Source: Pseudomonas oryzihabitans
GTDB lineage: Bacteria > Pseudomonadota > Gammaproteobacteria > Pseudomonadales > Pseudomonadaceae
Length of the DNA: 64,000 nucleotides
NCBI RefSeq assembly: GCF_007665395.1
Contig: NZ_VDND01000003.1
Location: forward strand, 248,001-312,000
Reading direction: 5' to 3'
Below, in pieces: positions 1-10,258 of this stretch. A program made the translations under genes and the position numbers. How positions within the stretch are numbered: position 1 is the first letter of the stretch; each line of letters starts with the position of its first letter. The notes beneath the pieces were generated by a model, which saw only the letters and a program-made list of their open reading frames with translations, ran no database searches and had not been told where the DNA came from.

Positions 1-441
1 GGGGTCGGCGGCAAGGGTAACGAGGGTATCGCCGCCTACGTGAAGCAGATCAAGGGCTCCATCGGCTACGTCGAGTACGCCTATGCGCTGACCAACAAGA
101 TGGCCCACGTGCAGCTGAAGAACGCCGCCGGCAACTTCGTGCAGCCCGAGGCCAAGAGCTTCCAGGCCGCGGCCGCCACCGCCGACTGGAAGAGCGCCAA
201 GGACTTCAACCTGCTGATGACCAACGCCCCGGGCGCCGAAGCCTGGCCGATCACCGCCACCACCTGGATCGTGATGTACAAGGAGCCCAAGAACGAAGAG
301 CGCAGCAAGGTCGCCTTCGACTTCTTCAAGTGGTCCCTGGAGCAGGGCCAGAAGGATGCCGCGGCCCTGGACTACGTCCCGGTCCCGGATGCGCTGGTCA
401 AGCAGATCGAAGGTTACTGGGCGTCCGATTTCAAGAAGTAA
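1..441 (+). CDS. pstS: Phosphate ABC transporter substrate-binding protein PstS, C-terminal part
   Basis: The reading frame is open from base 1 to the TAA at 439-441, so the gene starts upstream of the window and about 146 codons are visible. The segment G-V-G-G-K-G-N-E-G, then IKGSIGYVEYAYA, and the end WPITATTWIVM...FFKWSLEQGQKDA...LDYVPVP are typical of the periplasmic phosphate-binding protein of the Pst transporter, which hands phosphate to PstC/PstA. It lies 76 bp before pstC on the same strand. The N-terminus, signal peptide and any PhoB-controlled promoter are outside the window. An ATG at 40 is internal, not a start. Confidence 0.93.
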   Translation, partial: GVGGKGNEGIAAYVKQIKGSIGYVEYAYALTNKMAHVQLKNAAGNFVQPEAKSFQAAAATADWKSAKDFNLLMTNAPGAEAWPITATTWIVMYKEPKNEERSKVAFDFFKWSLEQGQKDAAALDYVPVPDALVKQIEGYWASDFKK

Positions 442-517
442 GCACGCCTGTCCCGCCGCCTGGATCCCCTGGGGTCCAGGCGGTTTCGCGCGTCCTTCCA
501 GGTAGACGGAAAGCTCC

Positions 518-1492
518 ATGACCGACCAAACCCTGCCCCTCTCAGCCGCTCAGGAACAGCGCATCCGCCGCGATACCCGCGCCGATGTCTGGTTCCGCCG
601 GCTGCTGTTTTCCGCCGCGCTGCTGGTACTGCTGGTACTGGTCGGCGCCGCCGCGTCCACCCTCTGGGGCGGTCGCCACGCCTTCATGACCTTCGGCCTG
701 GATTTCATCACCTCGGCCGAGTGGGATGTCGGCGCCGAGAAATTCGGCGCCCTGGTGCCCATCTACGGCACCCTGATGACCTCCTTCATCGCCCTGCTGC
801 TGGCCGTGCCCACCGCCTTCGGCATCGCCCTGTTCCTCTCGGAGATCGCCCCCACCTGGCTGCGCGGTCCGGTGGCCACGGCGGTGGAACTGCTGGCGGG
901 CATTCCCTCGATCATCTACGGCATGTGGGGCCTGTTCGTCTTCGGGCCCTTCATGGCCGCGCACATCTCGCCCTTCATCAACGACTACCTAGGCGCCATC
1001 CCGGTCATCGGGGTACTGTTCCAGGGACCGCCGCTGGGCATCGGCATGCTCACCGCCGGCATCATCCTGGCGATCATGATCCTGCCCTTCATCACCTCGG
1101 TGATGTACGAGGTGTTCCGCAGCGTGCCGGCCCAGCTCAAGGAATCGGCCTACGCGCTGGGGTCCACCACCTGGGAAGTCTGCTGGGACATCGTGCTGCC
1201 CTACACCCGCTCGGCGGTGGTCGGCGGTGCCTTCCTCGGCCTGGGTCGCGCCCTCGGCGAGACCATGGCGGTGACCTTCGTGCTGGGCAACGCCCACCAG
1301 TTCTCGCTCTCGCTGATGATGCCGAGCAGTTCCATCGCCTCGGTGATCGCCAACGAATTCAACGAGGCCTATACCGATCTGCACCGCTCCTCGCTGATCG
1401 CCCTGGGCTTCCTGTTGTTCGTGGTGACCTTCTTCGTGCTGCTGGCGGCCCGTCTGATGCTGTCGCAGCTGTCGCGCAAGGCAGGTAACTGA
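518..1492 (+). CDS. pstC: Phosphate ABC transporter permease PstC
   Basis: This 324-residue inner-membrane protein is one half of the phosphate channel. Hydrophobic helices lie near residues 29-52, 75-105, 125-150, 180-205 and 285-315. The cytoplasmic permease loop that docks on PstB is visible as KESAYALGSTTWEVCWDIVLP. The length fits the ordinary short PstC; from memory the P. aeruginosa PA5368 protein is about twice as long, so this looks like a different Pst paralogue. The start lies after AGACGGAAAG. The stop overlaps the pstA start (ATGA), indicating coupled translation. Confidence 0.95.
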   Translation: MTDQTLPLSAAQEQRIRRDTRADVWFRRLLFSAALLVLLVLVGAAASTLWGGRHAFMTFGLDFITSAEWDVGAEKFGALVPIYGTLMTSFIALLLAVPTAFGIALFLSEIAPTWLRGPVATAVELLAGIPSIIYGMWGLFVFGPFMAAHISPFINDYLGAIPVIGVLFQGPPLGIGMLTAGIILAIMILPFITSVMYEVFRSVPAQLKESAYALGSTTWEVCWDIVLPYTRSAVVGGAFLGLGRALGETMAVTFVLGNAHQFSLSLMMPSSSIASVIANEFNEAYTDLHRSSLIALGFLLFVVTFFVLLAARLMLSQLSRKAGN

Positions 1493-2363
1493 TGCAGATC
1501 GACGCCTATCTCTATCGCAAGCGCCGGATCAAGAACGGTATCGCGCTGATCTTCGGCAGCGCCGCCGCCGTGCTCGGCCTGGGTTTCCTGGCCTGGATCC
1601 TCGGTACCACCCTGATCAAGGGCGTGAGCGCCCTGAGTCCGAGCATCTTCATCGAGATGACCCCGCCGCCCGGCGCCGCCGACGGCGGTCTGGCCAATGC
1701 CCTGTTCGGCAGCGTGCTGATCACCCTGCTGGCCACCGCCATCGGCGCCCCTATCGGCATCCTCGCCGGTCTCTGGCTGGCCGAATACGCCCGCCATTCC
1801 AAGCTTGGCCTGGTGGTGCGCTTCGTCAACGACATCCTGCTGTCGGCGCCGTCTATTGTCATCGGCCTGTTCATCTACACCGCCGTGGTGGTGACGCTGA
1901 ACCAGTACACCGGTGGCAGCCTGGGCTTTTCCGGTTTCGCCGGCGCCCTGGCGCTGGCCATGCTGGTGGTCCCGGTGGTGACCCGAACCACCGACGAGAT
2001 GATGCAGTTGCAGCCGCCGGCCATGCGCGAAGCGGCCCTGGCCCTGGGCATCCCCCAGTGGAAGGTGACCCTGCAGATCCTGCTGCGCGCGTCCCGCGCC
2101 GGGGTGGTGACCGGGGTGCTGCTGTCCATCGCCCGGATCACCGGTGAGACGGCGCCGCTGCTGTTCACCGCCTTCGGCAACCAGTACTGGAACGCTGACG
2201 TGCTCAAGCCCATGGCCAGCGTGCCGGTGACCATCTTCCAGTTCGCCATGAGTCCGTTCGAGAACTGGCAGCAACTGGCCTGGGCCGGCGCCCTGCTGCT
2301 GACCCTGTTCGTGCTGTTCCTGAACCTTTCCTCTCGCTTCTTCTTTCGCAACCGGGATTCCAA

Positions 2364-2367
<4 letters not shown>
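1492..2367 (+). CDS. pstA: Phosphate ABC transporter permease PstA
   Basis: This 291-residue second permease subunit pairs with PstC to form the phosphate channel. It has an N-terminal helix near 17-40, a Gly/Ala-rich membrane core, and the ATPase-docking loop [20 protein letters not shown]. The segment [19 protein letters not shown] is typical of PstA. The start ATG overlaps the pstC stop by 4 bases, and the stop overlaps the GTG chosen for pstB. The length is canonical and there is no N-terminal extension. Confidence 0.95.
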
Positions 2368-3137
<770 letters not shown>

Positions 3138-3158
3138 GTCTTGGCCGCTTGCCTCGCA

Positions 3159-3184
3159 AGGCCACTCCCCGGAGTGGCCTTTTT
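3159..3184 (+). terminator. Rho-independent terminator of the pst operon
   Basis: AGGCCACT (3159-3166) pairs perfectly with AGTGGCCT (3173-3180) across a 6-base loop and is followed by TTTT. It begins 22 bases after the pstB stop. Confidence 0.85.
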
Positions 3185-3197
3185 CATGGCCCCCAGT

Positions 3198-3582
3198 GTT
3201 GGGCTTCGCTGCGCTCATCCCAACCTCGCCGAGGCCGCTTCGCTCCCTCTCCCTCTGGGAGAGGGTTGGGGTGAGGGTGCCTCGAGGATGGATCGTTGGG
3301 CTTCGCTGCGCTCAACCCAACCCACGCGGAGGCCGCTCTGCTCCCTCTTCCTCCGGGAGAGGGTTGGCGTGAGGGTGCCTGGAGGACGGATCGTTGGGCT
3401 TCGCTGCGCTCAACCCAACCTACGCCGAGGCCGCCTTGCTCCCTCTCCCTCCGGGAGAGGGCCGGGGTGAGGGTGCAGGTACGGCGGATCGTTGGGCTTC
3501 GCTTCGCTCAACCCAACCCACGCGGAGGCCGCCTTGCTCCCTCTCCCTCCGGGAGAGGGTTGGGGTGAGGGTGCCTGTAGCG
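3198..3582. repeat. Four tandem copies of a 97-98-bp palindromic repeat
   Basis: Units start at 3198, 3295, 3393 and 3491 with GTTGGGCTTCGCTGCGCTCA or a close variant. Each unit has two palindromic parts. The first is a GTTGGG...CCCAAC inverted repeat. The second is CCCTCTCCCTCCGGGAGAGGG, a hairpin, followed by TTGGGGTGAGGGTG. Units differ at scattered positions, so the array is not a recent perfect duplication. Short open frames run through it but have repeat composition and no ribosome-binding site; I do not call genes here. Confidence 0.9.
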
Positions 3583-3600
3583 GGGTTGGGCCCAGCTCCG

Positions 3601-3640
3601 TGTAGGTTGGGTTGAGACGGCCGCATCGTCGAAGCCCAAC
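3601..3640. repeat. Single palindromic repeat of the GTAGGTTGGGTTGAGACGG type
   Basis: GTAGGTTGGGTTGAGACGGC...CGTCGAAGCCCAAC is an inverted-orientation relative of the array units just upstream. The same 40-base sequence with small changes recurs at 14845-14884 and 20122-20161. Confidence 0.85.
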
Positions 3641-3662
3641 AGCCCAGGCCACCTCCGCGCGC

Positions 3663-3953
3663 TCAACGCTCGACCCTGATCTCCACCAGCTTGCCATCGA
3701 TGAACTTGAGGTAGCGTGTGGCGCCGTTCGCCGGGCCATAGGTCCAGAAATGGGTCTCGGCCGCGTTGAACCTGGGCACGCCGTTGTTGCGCAGGGCTGG
3801 CGGTATCACCTTGCGTTCGCCGGGTGCGCCACAGGCGGCGAGGACCTGCTCGGCGCTGTCGCCCTCCTCGACGAGACCCTGGCCGCAGCGCAGGCTGGCC
3901 TGGGCGAACAGGGGGGCCAGCAGGGGAAACAGCAGCAGGTGACGGACGTTCAT
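3663..3953 (-). CDS. DUF2845-type small exported protein
   Basis: This 96-residue protein has an N-terminal signal peptide (NVRHLLLFPLLAPLFAQA, probable cleavage near residue 19). The mature part, SLRCGQGLVEEGD...VLAACGAPGERK, followed by W-T-Y-G and a C-terminal YLKFIDGKLVEI, matches my memory of the DUF2845 family. The fold resembles small periplasmic proteins in which a Cys-Gly-Pro/Ala-Pro turn precedes a beta sheet. Two cysteines in the mature part could form a disulfide. No function is known to me. It stands alone between repeats and the divergent ATP-grasp gene. Confidence 0.75.
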   Translation of the reverse strand: MNVRHLLLFPLLAPLFAQASLRCGQGLVEEGDSAEQVLAACGAPGERKVIPPALRNNGVPRFNAAETHFWTYGPANGATRYLKFIDGKLVEIRVER

Positions 3954-4108
3954 GGAGCCTCCACGGCAGGACAGCCCCCAGCTTAGCCAACCTCCGGCCA
4001 GGGCGCCTGGCGCAAAGTCTCGGTCAACTCCGGCGCCAAGCCATAAAGCCTGCGTAACGGCCCGGGACAGTCGGCGGCGGAAGGCGTATTGCTGGACGCC
4101 CCTTCTCC

Positions 4109-5686
4109 ATGAGTCCTGTTAGCACCATGGTCGCGATCCAAGCCCGCCTGCCCGTCGCCACCCCCGTTCCCCGACCCGAGCCCGTGTTGCACCTGCCGCC
4201 CAGCAGCACCCTGCTGATCATCGTCGAGCGCAAGGAAGACTGGTCGGACTACCTGCCCAGCGAGAGCATCGTCACCGCCCAGGAATACCTGGAAGACCGC
4301 CGTCTCACCGCCGGCGGTGGCCGCACCCAGGTGCTCAACCTCTGCCGCAACTACCGCTACCTGGGGCACGGCTACTACTGCTCGCTGCTGGCGGAGGCGC
4401 GTGGCCATCGCGTCATTCCCTCGGTCCGCACCCTCAGCGAACTCAACCGCAAGGCGCTCTACGGCCTGATGCTGGAGGACCTCGACGCCCTGCTGGACCA
4501 GGCGTTGGCCGAGCACCCGCTGGGCGCCACCGAGGGCTTCACCCTCAACCTCTATTTCGGCCGGACCGACTTCGCGCCGCTGCAGGCCCTGGCGCGGCAG
4601 CTGTTCGACGCCTTTCCCTGCCCGATCCTGCAGGTGGAGCTGCGTCACAGTCGCCACTGGCACATCGCCGGGATCAAGAGTGGCGCTCTGCACCGGCTGC
4701 AGGATGCCCAGCAATACGCCTTCGCCGATGCCCTGGATGCCTTCAACCGGCGCATCTGGCGCCAGCCGGCCTCACGCCGCCAGGCGCGCTACGACCTGGC
4801 CATCCTCCACGATCCCGAGGAAGGCCTGCCACCCTCCAATGCCGCGGCCCTGGCCAACTTCGTCGCCGCCGGGCGCGACCTGGGGGTGGCGGTGGAGCTG
4901 ATCGAGCGCAAGGACTACGGTCGCCTGGCCGAGTACGACGCCCTGTTCATCCGCGCCACCACCCGGGTCGACGACCACACCTACCGATTCGCCCGCAAGG
5001 CCGAGAGCGAAGGCCTGGTGGTGCTGGACGACCCCGCTTCCATCCTGCGCTGCACCAACAAGGTCTTTCTCACCGACCTGCTGGCCATGCACGGCCTGGG
5101 CATGCCGCGCACCGAGATCCTCTATCGCGAACGCCCCCAGGAGCTGGAGGAGGTGGGCCGTCGCCTCGGCTATCCGCTGGTGCTGAAGATTCCCGACGGC
5201 TGCTTTTCGCGCGGCGTGCTCAAGGTGGCCGACGCCGCCGAGCTGCGCCGGGCCGCGGCGGAGCTGTTCGAGCGCTCGGTGCTGCTGCTGGCCCAGGAAT
5301 ACCTCTACACCGCCTTCGACTGGCGCATCGGCGTGCTCGCCGGCGAAGCCCTCTACGCCTGCCGCTACTTCATGTCCGCCGGCCATTGGCAGATCTACAA
5401 CCACAAGGCGGAAGCGGGCAGTACCGGTGGCCGCTGCGAGGCGGTGCCCATCGCCGCGGTGCCGCCCGCGGTGGTCGAGCTGGCGGTGCAGGCCGCCGCC
5501 CTGATCGGCGATGGCCTCTATGGCGTCGACCTCAAGCAGGACGACGAGCGCCTGGTGGTCATCGAGGTCAACGACAATCCCAACCTGGATGCCGGCATCG
5601 AGGATGGCGTGCTGGGCGAGAGCCTCTACCGACGGGTGCTGGAGGACTTCGTCCGGCGCCTGGAACAGCGCCGTCAGGGCTGGTAG
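4109..5686 (+). CDS. RimK-like ATP-grasp ligase with N-terminal RLAN-type domain
   Basis: This 525-residue protein has an N-terminal alpha/beta domain (about 1-240, beginning LLIIVERKEDWSDYLPSE) and a C-terminal ATP-grasp domain (about 280-520). The ATP-grasp part shows YPLVLKIPDGCFSRGV, AQEYLYTAFDWRIGVL and the Mg-binding end VVIEVNDNPNLDAGIE. The family joins amino acids or small peptides to a carboxylate using ATP; the substrate here is unknown. A CorA-type gene follows 9 bp later. ATG 4127 is an alternative start. Confidence 0.85.
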   Translation: MSPVSTMVAIQARLPVATPVPRPEPVLHLPPSSTLLIIVERKEDWSDYLPSESIVTAQEYLEDRRLTAGGGRTQVLNLCRNYRYLGHGYYCSLLAEARGHRVIPSVRTLSELNRKALYGLMLEDLDALLDQALAEHPLGATEGFTLNLYFGRTDFAPLQALARQLFDAFPCPILQVELRHSRHWHIAGIKSGALHRLQDAQQYAFADALDAFNRRIWRQPASRRQARYDLAILHDPEEGLPPSNAAALANFVAAGRDLGVAVELIERKDYGRLAEYDALFIRATTRVDDHTYRFARKAESEGLVVLDDPASILRCTNKVFLTDLLAMHGLGMPRTEILYRERPQELEEVGRRLGYPLVLKIPDGCFSRGVLKVADAAELRRAAAELFERSVLLLAQEYLYTAFDWRIGVLAGEALYACRYFMSAGHWQIYNHKAEAGSTGGRCEAVPIAAVPPAVVELAVQAAALIGDGLYGVDLKQDDERLVVIEVNDNPNLDAGIEDGVLGESLYRRVLEDFVRRLEQRRQGW

Positions 5687-5695
5687 GAGCACGCC

Positions 5696-6649
5696 ATGAT
5701 CGAGAGCTTCGCCCTGCAGGATGGCGCCCTGGTACCGACCCCAGAACGGACGGCGCCGGTGCTGCTCTGCAGCGACCCCGACGCGGAAGAACGGGCCTGG
5801 CTGCTCAGCCGCTTCGCCCTGGATAGCCACCGCCTGGCCTCGGCGCTGGATCCCGACGAGGTCTCGCGGCTGGAAGGGCAGGGCGACGACCTCTTCCTCA
5901 TCTGGAAACGCCCGGAGCGCTATGCCGGCGGGGCGCGCTTCGCCTTCGAGGTGTCGTCCTTCGGCCTGCTCTGGCGGTCGGAGCGGCTAGTGGTCATCTC
6001 CTCCGGGCAGTCGCTGCTGGCCAGCGCGGGGACGCCGCACGCCCTGCAGGATCCGCTGGACGTGCTGGTGGAACTGCTGTTTCGCAGCGTGCACCACTAC
6101 CAGGGCCATCTGCGGGTCATCAAGCTGGTCGGCCGCGAGTTGCAGCAGCGCTTCGACAGCTCCCTGGCCAACGAGCACCTAGTGCAGATGTTCAACCTCA
6201 GCGAGAGCCTGATCCACTACATTAACGCCCTGCAGGGCAATGGCGCTGTGCTCGACCGCCTGCGCCAGATCGCCGCGAAGCGCGACCTGGGCGAGTCCCT
6301 GCGGGCGCGCCTGGAAGACCTCAGCATCGAGAACGACCAGTGCCGGCGCCAGGCGGACATCTACGCCACGGTGTTCGCCCGGCTGATGGATGCGCGCGGC
6401 AACCTGGCCAACAACAGCATGAACCTCACCCTGCGCAATCTCACCCTGGTCAACGTGGTGTTCCTGCCACTCAACCTCATCGCCGGCATCGGTGGCATGT
6501 CCGAATTCAGCATGATGACCGCCGGCCATCCCTGGTGGCTGTCCTACTCGCTGCTGCTGGTGGCGATGCTGCCCTTGAGCCTTGGCCTGACCTGGATCCT
6601 GCGCCGCTCGCTGCGGCGCCGAGCCGAATCCGCCGCGCGTGCGGCCTAG
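5696..6649 (+). CDS. CorA-family divalent metal ion transporter
   Basis: This 317-residue protein has a cytoplasmic alpha/beta N-terminal part (about 1-150), a long helix (about 150-250, coiled-coil-like) and two C-terminal membrane helices (about 250-275 and 283-305), the CorA/ZntB plan. The pore-loop motif normally read GMN is GMS here (GIGGMSEFSMM), which may change ion choice. The C-terminus is basic (RRSLRRRAES). It follows the ATP-grasp gene by 9 bp and is presumably co-transcribed. Mg, Zn or Co are all possible substrates; the sequence does not decide. Confidence 0.85.
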   Translation: MIESFALQDGALVPTPERTAPVLLCSDPDAEERAWLLSRFALDSHRLASALDPDEVSRLEGQGDDLFLIWKRPERYAGGARFAFEVSSFGLLWRSERLVVISSGQSLLASAGTPHALQDPLDVLVELLFRSVHHYQGHLRVIKLVGRELQQRFDSSLANEHLVQMFNLSESLIHYINALQGNGAVLDRLRQIAAKRDLGESLRARLEDLSIENDQCRRQADIYATVFARLMDARGNLANNSMNLTLRNLTLVNVVFLPLNLIAGIGGMSEFSMMTAGHPWWLSYSLLLVAMLPLSLGLTWILRRSLRRRAESAARAA

Positions 6650-6666
6650 TCGTAAAGGAGGCAACC

Positions 6667-6855
6667 ATGGAAAGACATCTGCTCGGCCTGGGCATCGTCC
6701 TGGCGATCCTGGCCTTCGGGCTCCTGACCCTGATCGTCGATCTGCGTCGCGGTCTGCGACAGCAGCGGCAGGCGGCGCTCAGCCCGGAAAGCCGCGGCTC
6801 AGATAGCGCGAGCCGGCCAGGCCGAAGCGCCAGGGCACCTCGCGGGCGCGGCTGA
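6667..6855 (+). CDS. Small single-span membrane protein, unknown function
   Basis: The start ATG follows a near-perfect ribosome-binding site (AAAGGAGGCAACC). The 62 residues begin [20 protein letters not shown], a clear membrane helix, followed by a basic, Arg-rich tail ([11 protein letters not shown]...PRGRG). It is 17 bp downstream of the CorA-type gene and probably in its operon. The last 77 bases overlap the convergent glycosylase gene, so the tail is antisense to that gene and may be unconstrained. I know no family for it. Confidence 0.6.
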   Translation: MERHLLGLGIVLAILAFGLLTLIVDLRRGLRQQRQAALSPESRGSDSASRPGRSARAPRGRG

Positions 6856-7336
6856 TGCCGATGCGCGGCCCCTGCAGCACTGCCATGGGCGCGGCCGCGG
6901 GAGTCAGTTGGAAGGGCGGTTCGGCCAGTGGCAGGCCGTCGTGGCTGCCGTTGATCCCCAGCGCCTGGCAGACCCGGCCGGGGCCGGCGCAGAGCAGGCG
7001 ATCGGCCAGCCCGCCACGCCGCTCGCGCATGAGCTCCAGCCCCCAGCGCGGCTCCAGGGCGCGGATCAGCACCCCGGCGCCATGGCCGGCCTCACGGCAG
7101 ACCAGGTTGAAGCACCAGTGGAGGCCATAGGAGCGATAGACATAGGCATGGCCGGGCGGGCCGAACATGGCGCGGTTGCGCGGGGTCGGGCCGGAGAAGC
7201 TGTGGGACGCCGAATCCTCGCCATCGTAGGCCTCCGTCTCGACGATCACGCCGCCCACCCCGTCGACCGCCAGGGTGGCGCCGATCAGCCAGCGGGCGAC
7301 CTCCTCTACCGGGCGACTGAAGTCCACGCCTGTCAC
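6779..7336 (-). CDS. DNA-3-methyladenine glycosylase (AAG/MPG family)
   Basis: This 185-residue protein matches the mammalian-type alkyladenine glycosylase fold, which excises 3-methyladenine and similar lesions. Visible landmarks are [17 protein letters not shown] (catalytic Glu region), [28 protein letters not shown] (substrate pocket, intercalating Tyr) and [12 protein letters not shown]...[14 protein letters not shown]. The start overlaps the end of the GH15 gene by 4 bases, so it is the last gene of the SDR-GH15-glycosylase operon. Its 3' end overlaps the small membrane gene on the other strand. Confidence 0.92.
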   Translation of the reverse strand: MTGVDFSRPVEEVARWLIGATLAVDGVGGVIVETEAYDGEDSASHSFSGPTPRNRAMFGPPGHAYVYRSYGLHWCFNLVCREAGHGAGVLIRALEPRWGLELMRERRGGLADRLLCAGPGRVCQALGINGSHDGLPLAEPPFQLTPAAAPMAVLQGPRIGISRAREVPWRFGLAGSRYLSRGFPG

Positions 7337-9132
7337 GCCTCGGGCTCCGGCTCTTCCAGGATCAGCGCGGCATGCACCATGGCCAGGTGGCTCAGCCCCT
7401 GGGGGAAGTTGCCCAGGGCCGCACCGTCGCGGGGATCACGCATCTCGGTCATCAGGCCGACGCCATTGAGACTGGCGGCCAGCACCTCGCGCATCAACTC
7501 GCGAGCCTGCGCTACCTGACCCAGCACGGCATGGGCCTCGACCATCCAGTAGGAGCAGGCCAGGAAGGCTCCCTCCTCGCGTTCGGCACCGCTGTAGCGA
7601 TAGACCAGTGGCCCGCGCGCCAACTCGCGGCGGATGGCGGCCAGGGTGCTGACCGACCGCTCGCCGCCATCGAAGCCGAAGCGGATACCGAGCAGCAGTC
7701 CGGCGTCCAGGCGCTCGGTACCGGCATAGAAGGTGTACGCCTGCTTGCGTTCGCTCCAGCAGTGTCGGTTGACCCAGTCGCGGATACGGTCGCGCTCGCG
7801 TTGCCAGCGGCCGCACATGGCATCCGGGATATGGCCTTCACGGGCCAGGGTCACGGCGCGGTCCAGGGCGAACCAGCAGCCCAGCTTGGACAGGGTGTAG
7901 TGGCGCTCCTCGGGCAGTTCCCACATGCCGGCGTCTGGCTGCCGCCAGCCATCGGCGCAAAGATTGGCCAGGTCGGTGAGGAGGCTCGCGGTGGCGAAGT
8001 CCAGCACATGGCCCTTGCTGGCATAGAGGCGGAAGGTCTCCAACAGGTCGCCATAGAGACTCAACTGGCACTGGGCGCTGGCACGGTTGCCGACCCGCAC
8101 CGGCTGGGAGTCGCGATAGCCGGGGACCGAGATGGTGCGCTCCGCGGGCGCCAACTCGCCTTGCAGGGTGAAGCAGGTATGCAGGCGATTGCCGTGGCGG
8201 CGGATGACGTTCTGGATCCAGGCCAGGGCTGCCTGGGCCTCGCCGAGGGCACCCAGGCGCAGGAAGGCCTTGATGGTGAAGACCGCGTCGCGCACCCAGG
8301 CATAGCGATATTCGTAGTTCTTGTCGCCGCCGATGCGCTCCGGCAGCGAGGTAGTGGCCGCCGCGACGATGGCGCCGGTGGGGGAGTAGAGCAGCAGCTT
8401 GAGCGCCAACGCCGAACGCTTCACCTCGCTGAGGAATTCACCGCGATAGGCAAAACCCTGGGCCCATTCGCGCCAGGCCTGGTCGCTGCGGTCGATGCGC
8501 TGGTCGACTTCCTCCAGCGTCGGCACGATCAGGGGCTCGTTCTCGGTCGCGGTCAGCGCCAGGACGCTGCGCTGACCGGCTTCCAGCACCAGCCGCGCCA
8601 CCAGGCGGCGGTCATCGCACTGGAGAATCTCCAGCCGTTCGCAATACCTCAGGGTGGCCATGACGCCGTCGACGTGCATCACCTCGCCATTGGGCGTGCT
8701 GCGCATCCAGGGCGAGACCGTCTGGCCCTGGGTGCCGGGCACCAGCTCGATGCGCAACTCGACCCGGCCGGCGAGGCCTTCCACCCGCCGGCCCAGTTCG
8801 CACCAGGGCAGGCGCCCCGCCGAGCCGCTGTTGAGCGATTCGGTCAGGCGCACGCTGCCGTCGGCGGTATGGAAGCAGGTCTCCAGTACATTGCTGTCTT
8901 CGCGATAGGCACGCTCGACCCGGTAGTCCGCCACGGGCGTGATGCTGAAGAAGCCGCCCGCCGGCGCGTCCAGCAGGCGGTCGAACAGCGGGGCGGAATC
9001 CATGTTCGGGACGCACCACCAATCCAGCGAGCCGTCCGGCGCCACCAGGGCTACCGAACGACCATCGGAGAGGGCGGCGTAGCCCGCCAGGGGCGCGTAG
9101 CCGTCCTGGCGAGCTGGGTCGAAGGCCGCCAT
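7333..9132 (-). CDS. Glycoside hydrolase family 15 protein (glucoamylase/trehalase-like)
   Basis: This 599-residue protein has an N-terminal beta-sandwich (about 1-200; IADHALI-type start [23 protein letters not shown]) and an (alpha/alpha)6 barrel. Barrel landmarks include [44 protein letters not shown] (carrying a catalytic Glu) and the later [21 protein letters not shown]. The family releases glucose from alpha-glucans or splits trehalose; which one is not visible here. There is no signal peptide, so it is probably cytoplasmic. It starts 5 bp after the SDR gene and overlaps the glycosylase gene. Confidence 0.88.
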   Translation of the reverse strand: MAAFDPARQDGYAPLAGYAALSDGRSVALVAPDGSLDWWCVPNMDSAPLFDRLLDAPAGGFFSITPVADYRVERAYREDSNVLETCFHTADGSVRLTESLNSGSAGRLPWCELGRRVEGLAGRVELRIELVPGTQGQTVSPWMRSTPNGEVMHVDGVMATLRYCERLEILQCDDRRLVARLVLEAGQRSVLALTATENEPLIVPTLEEVDQRIDRSDQAWREWAQGFAYRGEFLSEVKRSALALKLLLYSPTGAIVAAATTSLPERIGGDKNYEYRYAWVRDAVFTIKAFLRLGALGEAQAALAWIQNVIRRHGNRLHTCFTLQGELAPAERTISVPGYRDSQPVRVGNRASAQCQLSLYGDLLETFRLYASKGHVLDFATASLLTDLANLCADGWRQPDAGMWELPEERHYTLSKLGCWFALDRAVTLAREGHIPDAMCGRWQRERDRIRDWVNRHCWSERKQAYTFYAGTERLDAGLLLGIRFGFDGGERSVSTLAAIRRELARGPLVYRYSGAEREEGAFLACSYWMVEAHAVLGQVAQARELMREVLAASLNGVGLMTEMRDPRDGAALGNFPQGLSHLAMVHAALILEEPEPEA

Positions 9133-9137
9133 GGCCC

Positions 9138-10031
9138 TCAGCCCATGCCTCCGGTGGCGCCATAGACCTCACCGGTCACATAGCTCGATTCCTGGGAGGC
9201 CAGCAGCACATAGATGGGGGCCAGTTCCGCCGGTTGCCCCGGCCGCTTGAACACCGTCTCGCCGCCAAAGCTGGGAATCTTCTCCTGGGGCTGGCCGCCG
9301 CTGGGCTGCAGCGGGGTCCAGAAGGGGCCGGGGGCCACGGCGTTGACGCGGATGCCCTTGGCGGCCACCTGCTTGGCCAGCGCCTTGGTGAAGTTGGTGA
9401 TGGCCGCCTTGGTCGAAGCATAGTCCAGCAGGAATTCCGACGGCTGGGTGGCCTGGATGGAGGTGGTGTTGATGATGGCGGCGCCCGCCGGCAGGTGCGG
9501 CAAGGCCGCCTTGCACAGCCAGAACAGCGCGTAGACGTTGGTCTTGAAGGTGGCGTCGAACTGCTCGGTGGTCAGCTCGGCGATATCCTGTACGGCGGTC
9601 TGCTTGCCAGCCACGTTGACCAGGATGTCGAGGCCGCCGAGGGCGTCCTTGGCCTTGCTCACCAACTGGGTGCAGAAGGCTTCGTCCTTCAGGTCACCGG
9701 GCACGCAGAACGCTTGGCGGCCCTCGGCCTCCACCAGTTTGACCACCTCTTGGGCGTCGGCCTCTTCCTCGGGCAGGTAGTTGAGCACCAGGTCGGCACC
9801 CTCGCGGGCATAGGCGATGGCCGTCGCCCGGCCGATCCCCGAATCCGCCCCGGTGATCAGCGCCTTGCGCCCGGCCAGCCGGCCGAAGCCCTTGTAGCTG
9901 GTCTCGCCATGATCGGGACGCGGCTGCATGGCCTGGGCCAGGCCTGGCGCTTCCTGGGGCTGCTTGGGAAATTCCGGCTGGGGATACTGGGTGAGGGGGT
10001 TCTGCATGGCGTACTGGTTGTCGCTGGACAT
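9138..10031 (-). CDS. SDR-family NAD(P)-dependent oxidoreductase (GsP39/YghA-like)
   Basis: This 297-residue short-chain dehydrogenase has a 50-residue N-terminal extension rich in Pro and Gln. The nucleotide-binding motif [21 protein letters not shown], an Asn-Thr-Thr-Ser active-site strand and the catalytic Y-x-x-x-K in LDYASTKAA follow. The extension plus [15 protein letters not shown] is typical of the general-stress SDR group. Its substrate is unknown. It is the first gene of the operon with GH15 and the glycosylase. TGACATCTCCTGG precedes it on the coding strand in reverse, giving an AGGAGA ribosome site. Confidence 0.88.
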   Translation of the reverse strand: MSSDNQYAMQNPLTQYPQPEFPKQPQEAPGLAQAMQPRPDHGETSYKGFGRLAGRKALITGADSGIGRATAIAYAREGADLVLNYLPEEEADAQEVVKLVEAEGRQAFCVPGDLKDEAFCTQLVSKAKDALGGLDILVNVAGKQTAVQDIAELTTEQFDATFKTNVYALFWLCKAALPHLPAGAAIINTTSIQATQPSEFLLDYASTKAAITNFTKALAKQVAAKGIRVNAVAPGPFWTPLQPSGGQPQEKIPSFGGETVFKRPGQPAELAPIYVLLASQESSYVTGEVYGATGGMG

Positions 10032-10258
10032 GACATCTCCTGGAAATGGTTAGAAAGGCGCCCGTTGGGCAGCTTTTCGCTGACGTTCAAGGAAATGGAG
10101 GGGTAAAGCCGCCACGAGGTTCCCGGCATCCATCGGCCTCCGTATCCGCCTGGACAGATTTCTTACCTGGGCTTTACCTCCGGCTACACCTTTTTGGCCA
10201 GGGTCCGGCGTCCAAGGACGTAACGGAGGGAAGGTCCCTGCGCTGAAGGAGAGAACGG

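Noticed and set aside
3198..3582. CRISPR array
   Set aside because: Units are 98 bp, nearly identical along their whole length, and there are no unique spacers or cas genes.
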